Position numbers and translations under genes: made by a program. A stretch of 20,999 nt of DNA from a virus, in the IMG/VR virus record IMGVR_UViG_3300046683_000019, positions 1-20,999 of that record. One strand, given 5' to 3'. The notes beneath the pieces are model-generated. The model was not told the origin of the DNA, did no database searches, and worked only from the letters and a program-made list of their open reading frames with translations. This document shows, piece after piece, positions 1 through 6,972 of this stretch (the first letter of the stretch is position 1; each line of letters starts with the position of its first letter).

Positions 1-255
1 GCGGCGAAAACCAAACTCGCCGACGACAAGGCCGCGCGCGAGAAAGCGAGCAAGGAACGCGAAAAGGCGGCGGCCGCAACGACGCCGACGCCGACGCAAG
101 AGGAAAACGACCTCGCCGCCTCGGGCATCCCCGTCACCGAGCACGAGGACGACGGGAGCGGTCCCGATCCGAACGCACCGCAAGCCAAAGACAAGCAAAT
201 GGCGGCCGACAAGCCGGCCGGCTATCAAACCAGGACCGCAACGGCCAAAGCATGA
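1..255 (+). CDS. C-terminal end of an unidentified charged protein (5' partial)
   Basis: The frame is open from the first base of the window and ends at TGA 253-255, giving 84 visible residues. The start lies upstream. The visible part is Lys/Ala/Glu-rich, then has a Thr-Pro run (TTPTPT), then an acidic stretch (TEHEDDGSG) and a Lys/Ala tail. It has no hydrophobic core, so it looks like a disordered C-terminal tail. The stop overlaps the portal start as ATGA, so the two genes are translationally coupled. In HK97-type gene orders the gene before the portal is usually the large terminase subunit. It could also be a tail on a capsid or scaffold protein, because the capsid gene is not downstream of the portal. 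Nothing visible decides between these, so no function is assigned. Confidence 0.7.
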   Translation, partial: AAKTKLADDKAAREKASKEREKAAAATTPTPTQEENDLAASGIPVTEHEDDGSGPDPNAPQAKDKQMAADKPAGYQTRTATAKA

Positions 256-1667
256 CCGTCCGCGGGTTTCTCAACCGCGTTGCGGGCCGGGTCATTGGTA
301 AAGCCGAGGGCGATTACCGTCCCGGCCCGTATTACTTGCCGGTCACCGGCGGATGGCTCCCCGACGGCGCGCCGGATAATTGGTGGCAATTGGGCTATAC
401 GCCGGTCACCGGCGGACAATCGGCGATGGTCGAGGCGTGCGTTTCGGCCTACGCGCAAACGGTCGCCATGTGTCCCGGCGACCACTGGATTACAAACGAC
501 GACGGCGGGCGCGAGCGGGTAGAAACGAGCGCCTTGTCGCGTTTGTTGCGGCATCCGAACGACTACCAAAGCATTTCCGATTTTCTCCTCAACGCGACGC
601 GCGGGCTTTACTTGACCGGCAACGCCTATGCGTTGGCATTGCGTAACGATCGCTTTGAGGTGTCCGAATTACACTTGATGAATCCCGACTTGTGCTATCC
701 GCGCGTCGCCTATAACGGCGAAATATTCTATACGCTCAACGGTAATGACGTCATGGCGATGCGGCTCAATAGCCCGCAAGACCTGATCGTCCCCGCGCGC
801 GACGTCCTGCACATTCGTTTGCACACCGAGCGCGTGCGGTTTCCGACGCCGCTCCTCGGCGTCTCGCCGCTGGTCGCCGCCTATTCCGATATCGCCGTTA
901 CCGCGGCGATCGCCAGGCAACAAACCTCGTTCTATCGCAATGAGGCGCGGCCCTCGGCCGTGCTTTCGACCGACCTGGTGCTCGACAAGGACCAGGTTAC
1001 GGCGTTGCGCGATCGTTGGAACGAGCAAGCGCGCGGCATGAACCAGGGCGGCACGCCGATATTGACCGCCGGCCTCAAGGTTCAACCTTGGGCAATCGCC
1101 GGCAAGGACGCGGCGACCGCGGAAATTCTCAAATTGAGCAACGAGAATATCGCGCTTGCGTTTCGCATTCCGTTGCAAATTCTCGGGCTCGCCGGCGGCC
1201 CGGTCAACTCGACCGAAATTCTTATGCAATCCTGGATCGCCTCGGGCTTGGGCTTTTGCCTCAACCATATCGAGGAAGCGATCGGCCTATTGTTCAAGCT
1301 CGACGGCCAACCTTACGAATACGTCGAGTTTGATACCGCGGCGCTCTTGCGCTCGGCCTTTAAGGACCGGATCGAGGGCCTCGCGCGCGCGGTGCAAGGC
1401 GGCATCCTGGCGCCCGACGAGGCGCGTGCGTTGGAAGGTTACGCCAAGGTTCCTGGCGGATACGGCAAGGAGCCGCGAGTCCAGCAACAAGTCGTCCCGT
1501 TGTCGGCCGCCGAAAAGATACCGGCGGCACCGGGACCAGGCGCGCCGCCGCCGGCGCCGGCGCCTGGAAACGGACAAGCGCAAAACGAGGGCTTGAGCGA
1601 TGGCGAACGAAAACGCATCCGCCGAAACATCCGAGCACAACACCGCAATACTCGGCTCGCTTGCTGA
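252..1667 (+). CDS. Phage portal protein, HK97 family
   Basis: This protein should form the dodecameric portal ring at the head vertex through which DNA is packaged and ejected and onto which the neck is built. The 471-residue length fits HK97-type portals. Family-like stretches include SAMVEACVSAYAQTVAMCP near residues 57-75, a LTGNAYALA segment near residue 120 and a PLLGVSPLVAA segment near residue 200. A helical stem-like region follows, with the segment SNENIALAFRIPLQILGL near 295-312 and the downstream EILMQSWIASGL. The C-terminus is Pro/Ala-rich (PGPGAPPPAPAPG) and then strongly basic, probably disordered. The start at 252 overlaps the preceding stop as ATGA. The last 68 nt overlap the collagen-like gene in another frame. 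Family assignment is secure from the sequence; the exact limits of the stem and clip are not resolved. Confidence 0.93.
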   Translation: MTVRGFLNRVAGRVIGKAEGDYRPGPYYLPVTGGWLPDGAPDNWWQLGYTPVTGGQSAMVEACVSAYAQTVAMCPGDHWITNDDGGRERVETSALSRLLRHPNDYQSISDFLLNATRGLYLTGNAYALALRNDRFEVSELHLMNPDLCYPRVAYNGEIFYTLNGNDVMAMRLNSPQDLIVPARDVLHIRLHTERVRFPTPLLGVSPLVAAYSDIAVTAAIARQQTSFYRNEARPSAVLSTDLVLDKDQVTALRDRWNEQARGMNQGGTPILTAGLKVQPWAIAGKDAATAEILKLSNENIALAFRIPLQILGLAGGPVNSTEILMQSWIASGLGFCLNHIEEAIGLLFKLDGQPYEYVEFDTAALLRSAFKDRIEGLARAVQGGILAPDEARALEGYAKVPGGYGKEPRVQQQVVPLSAAEKIPAAPGPGAPPPAPAPGNGQAQNEGLSDGERKRIRRNIRAQHRNTRLAC

Positions 1668-2391
1668 TTTTGTCGTCGAGGAGATCGCGAGCGTCGCCGG
1701 CCAGGCCGAGCGCGAGCGCGACCTATTGCTTGCGCGCAAGTTAGCCGAGCTCAACCAACGCGAGGCCGAGCACGAGCTCCGCTTGCACAAGCTTGAGCAA
1801 GAAATTCGCAACCGCCTCGCGAGCTTGCGCGACGGCGAGAAAGGGGAGCCCGGTGACAAAGGCGAAAAAGGCGAACAAGGCGACAAAGGCGAGGCGATCA
1901 AAGGCGAAAAAGGCGATCCGGGCACGCCTGGCGAAAAAGGCGAAAGCATCCAGGGCGAAAAGGGCGCGCCCGGCGAAGCCGGCCGCGACGGAAACAACGG
2001 AAGCAACGGAAACGACGGCGCCGTCGGACCCGCCGGCGCTTGCGGACTAGATGGCCGCTCGTTCACGATCCGCGATACTTACGACCCGACCGAAAACTAC
2101 CTTGAGCTCGACGTCGTAACGCTTAATTCAACCTGGTTCATCGCGCGCAAGGACGCGCCCGGCGTTTGCCCTGGTCCCGATTGGAAGGCCGGGCCGACCG
2201 GCCGGCGCGGCGAGAAAGGCGAACGCGGCGAGCGCGGGCAACGCGGCGAGCCCGGCGCAACCGTCCGCGTTGTCGAGTGGGATATCCGCGCCAAAACTTA
2301 TGAGGCGTTTCCGGTCATGAGCGACGGCACGCTCGGGCCGCCGATCCCGTTGCGCGCGTTGTTTGAGCAATACCAGGCCGAGGCGCGCTAG
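1600..2391 (+). CDS. Collagen-like phage structural protein (possible head or neck fibre)
   Basis: The protein has 263 residues with clear modules. Residues 22-78 are a charged heptad-like helix, likely a trimeric coiled coil (ERERDLLLARKLAELNQRE). Residues 79-149 are Gly-X-Y collagen repeats rich in GEKGEP/GDKGEK triplets. Residues 150-197 form a small aromatic domain (YLELDVVTLNSTWFIARKD, then GPDW) like the CBM5/12-type carbohydrate-binding modules often found in phage fibres. Residues 198-220 are a second collagen run (GEKGERGERG), and a short beta-rich end follows. It lies between portal and connector, where HK97-like phages usually carry protease and capsid genes. It is therefore probably a decoration or fibre protein on the virion, but attachment to head or neck is inference. 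The start at 1600 lies 68 nt inside the portal gene, with a GAGG-like ribosome site about 10 nt upstream. Confidence 0.85.
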   Translation: MANENASAETSEHNTAILGSLADFVVEEIASVAGQAERERDLLLARKLAELNQREAEHELRLHKLEQEIRNRLASLRDGEKGEPGDKGEKGEQGDKGEAIKGEKGDPGTPGEKGESIQGEKGAPGEAGRDGNNGSNGNDGAVGPAGACGLDGRSFTIRDTYDPTENYLELDVVTLNSTWFIARKDAPGVCPGPDWKAGPTGRRGEKGERGERGQRGEPGATVRVVEWDIRAKTYEAFPVMSDGTLGPPIPLRALFEQYQAEAR

Positions 2392-3039
2392 ATGCAATCG
2401 ACCATCGTGGTTACGACGCCGGCGACGTCGATCGACCTGATCGAGCTCGACGAGCTCAAGCGCGCGCTCAACATTACCGCGACCACAAGCGACGCGATGC
2501 TCGCCGACCTGATTACGCGGGTATCGGCGCAAATCGCCGCTTATTGCAACAACCGGGTATTCGGTTACGAGACGGTCGTCGAAACCTTTACCGAATTATC
2601 GACCGACGACAAAAACCGGCTATTCCTGGCGCGCTATCCGATCCCGCAAGACGACACCGGGATCACCGCGCTCACCATTAACGGCGCCGCGCAAGCCTAT
2701 CCCGACGGCCTCTTGCTCGACTCGCTATGGGGCAAGCTGACATTGCCGAGCGGGGTTTATGTCGAGCAAACAATTATCGAATATTCCGGCGGTTATCATT
2801 TGCCCGACGAGGCGCCGCCGGCGTTAAAGCAAGCCGCGGTTATGCTCATGCGGGAAGCCTATTACGCGAGCGTCCGCGGCGACGCCACGGTCCGCATGAT
2901 CGGACACAAGGAATCCAGAATAATTTATTTCGATCCTAATTTGCTGGCGCGATCGAGCGGCGGCGCCGGCACCGGTGGCACGCCGGCGCAACGCGCGGCG
3001 CATGATCTCTTGACGCATTTCACGCGCTACGAAGCTTGA
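2392..3039 (+). CDS. Head-tail connector protein, gp6-like
   Basis: This is a putative adaptor that docks under the portal ring and begins the neck. The 215-residue protein opens with the helical layout of gp6-type connectors: DLIELDELKRALNI near residues 15-28, then SDAMLADLITRVSAQIAAYCNNRVF near 33-57. Strands follow (NRLFLARYPI, then TIIEYSGGYHL), and a closing helix with LPDEAPPALKQAAVMLMREAY around residues 135-157. This alternating order and the short PDEAPPALKQA motif are typical of the phage gp6/YqbG-like head-tail connector group. The last ~35 residues are Gly/Ala-rich and likely flexible. The ATG immediately follows the stop of the collagen-like gene (TAGATG), with GAGG-type complementarity upstream. 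Confidence 0.82.
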   Translation: MQSTIVVTTPATSIDLIELDELKRALNITATTSDAMLADLITRVSAQIAAYCNNRVFGYETVVETFTELSTDDKNRLFLARYPIPQDDTGITALTINGAAQAYPDGLLLDSLWGKLTLPSGVYVEQTIIEYSGGYHLPDEAPPALKQAAVMLMREAYYASVRGDATVRMIGHKESRIIYFDPNLLARSSGGAGTGGTPAQRAAHDLLTHFTRYEA

Positions 3040-3042
3040 CCC

Positions 3043-3567
3043 GTGCCGGAAAAATCGACGTTTAACATTACGATCGAGCCCTCGCTCGACAAGGTCAAAC
3101 AATTCTTGACCGACGCGCTCCTCGCCGACCTCGAAAAGCTCCATCCCGACGAGGTCGTCGTTATCCGCGGCGTCCGCAAGTCGTGGAAAAAACGATACAA
3201 GGATACCGACCTCGTCAAGATCGTAACGGCCAACGACGGCCGCGTGTGCAAACACTGTCAAGACATGGTCGCGCATAATCCGTATTCGTACGGCGACGCC
3301 AAGAAACAATTGCCGCACCATCCTGGTTGCCGTTGCCAAATCCGATCGTTGCGCGCGACCGATCCGGCGTACCTGGCGCAACCGACCTTCAAAAAATTCG
3401 GCACCTATATGCGGGTCGCCGTCCGCAACGCGGTCAAGCACAAAGGCAAAAAAGTCCCGCAACGCGGCGCCACGATTACCAAGCTCCGCAAGCGCGGAAA
3501 GCGGTTCGTCGCGCCGAGCGGCTATCGCGCGATCAAGGTTTACAAGCGGCAAAAAGGCAAAGGGTAA
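3043..3567 (+). CDS. Small MuF-like head morphogenesis protein with a Cys/His cluster
   Basis: The protein has 174 residues and starts at GTG 3043, three bases after the previous stop. The central segment carries Cys69, His71, Cys72, His92, His93, Cys96 and Cys98, in the pattern VCKHC ... HHPGCRC. This resembles the C-terminal part of phage Mu gpF/SPP1 gp7-type minor head proteins, where two Cys residues are followed by a HPxCRC motif, presumably a metal site. The N-terminal helical domain of classical MuF proteins is reduced here to about 60 residues. The C-terminal third is highly basic (KHKGKKVPQ, KLRKRGKRF) and could contact DNA. It is unusually short, and it sits after the connector rather than directly after the portal. 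An alternative is a neck protein of the HK97 gp10 type; the Cys/His pattern favours MuF-like. Confidence 0.65.
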   Translation: MPEKSTFNITIEPSLDKVKQFLTDALLADLEKLHPDEVVVIRGVRKSWKKRYKDTDLVKIVTANDGRVCKHCQDMVAHNPYSYGDAKKQLPHHPGCRCQIRSLRATDPAYLAQPTFKKFGTYMRVAVRNAVKHKGKKVPQRGATITKLRKRGKRFVAPSGYRAIKVYKRQKGKG

Positions 3568-3570
3568 ACG

Positions 3571-3942
3571 ATGCCGGTCGACTTTTCCGCGCAAGTCTAT
3601 TTGCCTTGTTTTGATACCTTTGCGCGTGTGATCCAGGTCACGCCGATCGTCGGCCTTGCCTACCAGGCGCGCGGCATATTCGATACCGTTTCGATCGACG
3701 TCGTCGCGATCGACGGCTCGATTATTTCCGAGCAACGCACCATCCTCGACGTCCGCGACAACGAATTTGGCGCGTTGCCGATCCAGGGGGATTTAATTTT
3801 AATTCCGGCCGACGGCACCTTGCCCGACGCCGGCGCCTGGGAGGTGATCGACACGAGCCGCAATGGTGGCGGCGAGACGACGCTCACGCTGCGCAAGCTC
3901 ATGCCCAAGACACCGCTTAAATTGGTCAAGCCGGCACCATGA
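3571..3942 (+). CDS. Putative head-tail joining (neck) protein
   Basis: This 123-residue protein is predicted to be almost entirely beta. It contains ISEQRTILDVRDNEFG near residues 51-66 and then LPIQGDLILIPADGTLPDAG, followed by a WEVIDTS strand and TTLTLRK. Small beta-barrel joining proteins such as lambda gpFII have this layout (a strand listing derivative or field definitions, a GD-type turn, and a V-x-D-x-x-x-D/N-G-G end), and they occur at this place in the neck cluster. The assignment rests mainly on size, fold type and position between the MuF-like gene and the tail-terminator-like gene, so it is moderate. An AAGG ribosome-binding sequence lies within the end of the preceding gene, and its stop overlaps the next start as ATGA. 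Confidence 0.6.
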   Translation: MPVDFSAQVYLPCFDTFARVIQVTPIVGLAYQARGIFDTVSIDVVAIDGSIISEQRTILDVRDNEFGALPIQGDLILIPADGTLPDAGAWEVIDTSRNGGGETTLTLRKLMPKTPLKLVKPAP

Positions 3943-4589
3943 CGCAAACGCCGGCGTTGATCGTGCGCGACGCGATTTACGATCGCGTCAAGGCGATGCC
4001 GTTCTTTGGCGGCTTTACCTTTGCCAAAAACAAGATGATGCGAATACAAACGCAAGACCTACCCTATTGCGGCGTCTATCTGATTAACGAGCTCCTCGTC
4101 CCCGAGGGCGATTCAAACGCCGGCGATATCCGCTTGCGCGATAGCGCGCGCTACGGCTTTTCGGTGATCGTGCTCGACAACGAAAACGAGGGCGGCGAGG
4201 AAACGCTCGACCAGGCTTTCGCCGAGATTACCAACGGCCTGTTATGCGATACGACGTTGACCGGCTTTAATCACAAGCTCTTGCAAGGGATCACGCGCGG
4301 CGAGCGTACGCACCTCTATGGCTCGGTCGCGCTCGACAACGAGACGCCGATCCTCGAATTGCAATTCGACATGACCGCCGACCTCGGCACCGCGATATTC
4401 AAGCCGACCATAACCGACGACCTTATCACGCTGCATATCGACGCGCGGCCGATCCAGAATCCCGACGCGCCGATCGTCGAAATGGAATGGAATATGCAAA
4501 CCGGGGAAATCAATACAACCAAGCGAGGACGCAATGGCAAAAATAAGAGTCACGCCAAACCGCGACGATCTCCCGCCGCATCCGATTGA
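3939..4589 (+). CDS. Tail-terminator-like phage protein
   Basis: The 216-residue protein begins with a helix (ALIVRDAIYDRVKAM). A mixed alpha/beta core follows, with LPYCGVYLINELLVPEGD near residues 45-62, then a strand ARYGFSVIVLDNEN and a strand PILELQFDM. Proteins that cap the tube and join tail to head in Mu-like and lambda-like phages have this size and order of elements. They are encoded just before the DUF2635 and sheath genes, as here. A length-measuring or capping role is inferred from position and general fold; I see no diagnostic motif. The C-terminus is Lys/Arg-rich and overlaps the next gene by 56 nt in another frame, a longer overlap than elsewhere in this operon. The start overlaps the previous stop as ATGA. 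Confidence 0.6.
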   Translation: MTQTPALIVRDAIYDRVKAMPFFGGFTFAKNKMMRIQTQDLPYCGVYLINELLVPEGDSNAGDIRLRDSARYGFSVIVLDNENEGGEETLDQAFAEITNGLLCDTTLTGFNHKLLQGITRGERTHLYGSVALDNETPILELQFDMTADLGTAIFKPTITDDLITLHIDARPIQNPDAPIVEMEWNMQTGEINTTKRGRNGKNKSHAKPRRSPAASD

Positions 4590-4755
4590 CGGCAAATTGC
4601 CGCCCGAGGGCGGCGAGTGGACCGCCGATCAATATACGTTCCGGTTGATCCGCGACGGCGACATTACCGAGGTGCCGCCCGAGGGCAGCGGCGACCCGCA
4701 ACGTCGAGCACCGCCGCCGGCCGATCACGGCGACGATCCAAAACGGAAAAAATGA
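4534..4755 (+). CDS. DUF2635 family protein (Mu gp38-like)
   Basis: This is a 73-residue protein. The segment DGKLPPEGGEW near residues 19-29, followed by FRLIRDGDITEVPPEG near 36-51, matches the usual DUF2635 pattern: a G-x-x-LP-x-x-G-x-x-V segment and then a R-L-x-D-G-D-V-x-E-V segment. DUF2635 genes lie directly before the tail sheath gene in Mu-like phages. Here the homing endonuclease has come between the two. The last ~20 residues are Pro/Asp/Lys-rich and probably disordered. The function of the family is not established; a role in sheath or tail assembly is inferred only from synteny. The start lies inside the 3' end of the tail-terminator-like gene, with AGCGAGGA about 8 nt upstream as a plausible ribosome site. 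Confidence 0.75.
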   Translation: MAKIRVTPNRDDLPPHPIDGKLPPEGGEWTADQYTFRLIRDGDITEVPPEGSGDPQRRAPPPADHGDDPKRKK

Positions 4756-5426
4756 CGACCGACTACGTCGTCTATTGGTTGTTTGATGAAACATGCGTAA
4801 CGCCCGAACACGACGGCTATGTCGGGGTAACTCAAGACATTAAACGGCGAACGGGCCAGCACCGTCGGCGCGGCGGGTTTCCGCCGGGCTTTGAGGTAAG
4901 GGTTCTAAATCAAGGGACGCTCGCCGAGTGTCGCGCCGTCGAGTGGCGGTTACGGCCGGCGTCGTTCATTGGTTGGAATTTGGCGGTCGGCGGAAAGCCG
5001 TCGGTTAATCATACCGAGGCGGTGCGCGCGAAAATAAGGGCGGCGAGGCGTCGGCAAACAATATCTGACGAAACGCGCGAAAAACTGCGCGCCGCATCAC
5101 GCGGTCGGACAAATAAAGGCCGGCTCGGTCAAAAGAAATCGCCGGAAGAAATCGCAAAGATTGCAGCGGCGAACATTGGTCGAAAAGCATCGGAAACAAC
5201 GCGCGTAAAACAGGCCGAAAAAAAGCGGGGCAACAAACATCGGCTCGGCAAGTATCACTCAGAAACGACGCGCGAAATAATTCGGTTCAAGAAAACCGGC
5301 GTTGCGGTTCACAGCGAACAGCACAAACAAATACTCCGCGATCGTTGGATTGGTAACTCACTCACTAAAGGTCAACCGTGGTCCGCGGCGAGGCGTCTCG
5401 CGTGGCTATCAACTAAGGAGATATGA
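4752..5426 (+). CDS. GIY-YIG homing endonuclease with NUMOD3-like repeats (free-standing)
   Basis: Predicted to be a site-specific DNA nuclease that copies its own gene into homologous phages lacking it. The 224 residues carry the GIY-YIG signature in order: Tyr5/Tyr8 (YVVYWLFD), Y23-V24-G25 (GYVGVT), Arg32/Arg33 with His37, the metal-binding Glu64 (AVEWRL) and Asn76 (GWNLAVGG). From residue 103 on there are five NUMOD3-like DNA-binding segments with the S-x-E-T pattern, at Ser105, Ser130, Ser147, Ser170 and Ser188. The region is very rich in Lys/Arg and lower in GC than its neighbours (about half GC in 5221-5280, counted by eye). I chose the ATG at 4752 because the nuclease domain begins there and it overlaps the previous stop as ATGA. 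An upstream in-frame ATG at 4617 would add 45 residues that only translate the DUF2635 gene in another frame. All active-site residues look intact. Confidence 0.9.
   Translation: MTTDYVVYWLFDETCVTPEHDGYVGVTQDIKRRTGQHRRRGGFPPGFEVRVLNQGTLAECRAVEWRLRPASFIGWNLAVGGKPSVNHTEAVRAKIRAARRRQTISDETREKLRAASRGRTNKGRLGQKKSPEEIAKIAAANIGRKASETTRVKQAEKKRGNKHRLGKYHSETTREIIRFKKTGVAVHSEQHKQILRDRWIGNSLTKGQPWSAARRLAWLSTKEI
5415..5420 (+). promoter_or_regulatory. Strong ribosome binding site of the tail sheath gene
   Basis: AAGGAG at 5415-5420 lies 9 nt before the sheath ATG at 5430. This sequence forms part of the last codons of the homing endonuclease gene, so the element kept or carried a near-perfect ribosome site for the high-copy sheath protein. 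Confidence 0.8.
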
Positions 5427-5429
5427 ACC

Positions 5430-6947
5430 ATGCCGATTTCTTTTTCGTCGATTCCCTCGGGGTGGAAGCTTCCGCTCGTATATATCGAGGTCGATCCCTC
5501 GCAAGCCGGCACGCCAACCTCACAAAAATATGCGTTGCTCGTCGATTACAAGCTCGCCGCCGGCGTTGCGCCGGTCGACGTCCCGATCGCGTGCGGCTCG
5601 GTTGCCGACGCGATCAATCTCGCCGGCCAGGGCTCGCCGCTCGCGCGCATGTACCAGGAATTTTTCTTGCTCAACAAGTCGACGCCCGTCTTGTTATTGC
5701 CGATCGCGCAAGCCGGCGCCGGCGTTGCGGCAACCGGCACGATTACGGTCGCGACACCGGCGACGCAAGCCGGGGAGCTCGCGCTTTATATCGCCGGCCA
5801 AAAGGTATCGGTCGGCGTCGCAACCACCGACGTCGTCGCCACGGTCGGGACCAACATCGCGGCGGCCATTATGGCGATGCCCGACTTGCCGGTCACCGCG
5901 GCGGCCGCGGGTGCGGTCGTTACCTTGACGTCGAAATGGAAAGGAATAAGCGCCAACGATATCGCGTTTGACTACAACGTGCTCGGCCCGAACGGCGGCG
6001 AAATGTTCCCGATCGGCCTCACCGTCACGCCGGCAACCGGCGGCAACCTTACCAGCGGCGTCGGCGTCCCGACCTGGACGACCGCGATCGCCAACCTCGG
6101 CGACGAGCCGTACGAATATGTCGGCCTCGGTTTCAACGATAGCGGCACCTTGCTCGCCTGGGAAACCGAATACGGCTTTAGCGACTCGGGTCGTTGGGGT
6201 TGGTTGCGCGAGGTTTATGGTCATGTGATCTCGGCCAAGCGCGACACCTATGCCAACCTTTTTAGCTACGGCCCGACCAACAATAGCGGCGTCGTTTCGC
6301 TCCTCGCGATCGAGCCGGATTCGCCGTCGCCGCTCTATGAATGGATCGGTGCCTATTGCGCGCGCGCGGCCGGGGCCTTGTCAATCGACCCGGCGCGGCC
6401 GTTGCAAACCTTGACGCTCGACGGGATCACGCCGGCGCCGAAACATTTGCGCTTTAACAAGACGCAATTGAACGCGCTCGCAAACGTCGGCCTCGCCGTG
6501 CAAATGGTCAACGCCGGCGAGATCGCCGCGCTCGCGCGTGAGCAAACGACCTATCAAAAGAACACACTCGGCCAAGCCGACAATGCCTACGAGCTCATGA
6601 CGACGCTCGCGACCTTGGCCGAGCTTTTCCGCCGTATGCGGCAAAGCATCACAAACAAATATCCGCGCGTGAAACTTGCCGACAACGGGACTCGATTTGG
6701 TCCCGGCCAGGCGATCGTTACGCCGAACATTCTCAAAGGCGAATTGATCTCGGAATATCGCCAATGCGAATACGACGGCCTTGTCGAAAACGGCCAAGCG
6801 TTCAAGGCGGCGTTGATCGTCGAGCGCGACGACGTCGATCCCAACCGAGTCAATGTTCTTTGGCCGGGAGACGTTATCAACCAACTTCGAATGTTCGCCG
6901 TCCTCGCGCAATTCCGCTTGCAATTCCCGCTCGCGCTCGCGGCCTAA
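5430..6947 (+). CDS. L: Contractile tail sheath protein, Mu gpL-like
   Basis: This is the polymerising sheath protein that surrounds the tail tube and contracts to drive it through the envelope. Its length of 505 residues matches Mu-type sheaths. Characteristic stretches lie in the C-terminal half: PARPLQTLTLDGI around residue 320, then TTYQKNTLGQADNAY near 376-390. KLADNGTRFGPGQAIVTP follows at 415-432, and DPNRVNVLWPGDVINQLR begins at 470. These match the conserved core that forms the inter-subunit mesh in Mu-like sheaths. The central section (residues ~95-190, Ala/Thr/Val-rich) corresponds to the variable outer domain. Translation is favoured by the strong ribosome site directly upstream, as expected for one of the most abundant virion proteins. 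It is followed by the tube gene after 25 nt. Confidence 0.93.
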   Translation: MPISFSSIPSGWKLPLVYIEVDPSQAGTPTSQKYALLVDYKLAAGVAPVDVPIACGSVADAINLAGQGSPLARMYQEFFLLNKSTPVLLLPIAQAGAGVAATGTITVATPATQAGELALYIAGQKVSVGVATTDVVATVGTNIAAAIMAMPDLPVTAAAAGAVVTLTSKWKGISANDIAFDYNVLGPNGGEMFPIGLTVTPATGGNLTSGVGVPTWTTAIANLGDEPYEYVGLGFNDSGTLLAWETEYGFSDSGRWGWLREVYGHVISAKRDTYANLFSYGPTNNSGVVSLLAIEPDSPSPLYEWIGAYCARAAGALSIDPARPLQTLTLDGITPAPKHLRFNKTQLNALANVGLAVQMVNAGEIAALAREQTTYQKNTLGQADNAYELMTTLATLAELFRRMRQSITNKYPRVKLADNGTRFGPGQAIVTPNILKGELISEYRQCEYDGLVENGQAFKAALIVERDDVDPNRVNVLWPGDVINQLRMFAVLAQFRLQFPLALAA

Positions 6948-6957
6948 CTGAAACCCG

Positions 6958-6964
6958 AAAGGAG
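6958..6964 (+). promoter_or_regulatory. Strong ribosome binding site of the tail tube gene
   Basis: AAAGGAG at 6958-6964 precedes the tube ATG (6973) by 8 nt. It sits in the longest gap of the operon (6948-6972). Sheath and tube thus have the best visible ribosome sites, while most other genes here depend on overlapping stop and start codons. Confidence 0.8.
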
Positions 6965-6972
6965 ATCGACCC

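Noticed and set aside
1287-2066. Minus-strand Ser/Pro-rich open frame opposite the collagen-like gene.
   Set aside because: Its repetitive S-P-F-S-P pattern is simply the reverse reading of the Gly-X-Y codons.
2824-3735. Long open frame on the minus strand (303 codons).
   Set aside because: Runs antisense to the connector, MuF-like and joining genes, with biased Arg/Asp/Val composition and no recognisable motif; an antisense shadow.
4617-4751. 45-residue N-terminal extension of the homing endonuclease.
   Set aside because: It is only the DUF2635 gene read in another frame; the nuclease domain starts at ATG 4752, which overlaps the previous stop as ATGA.
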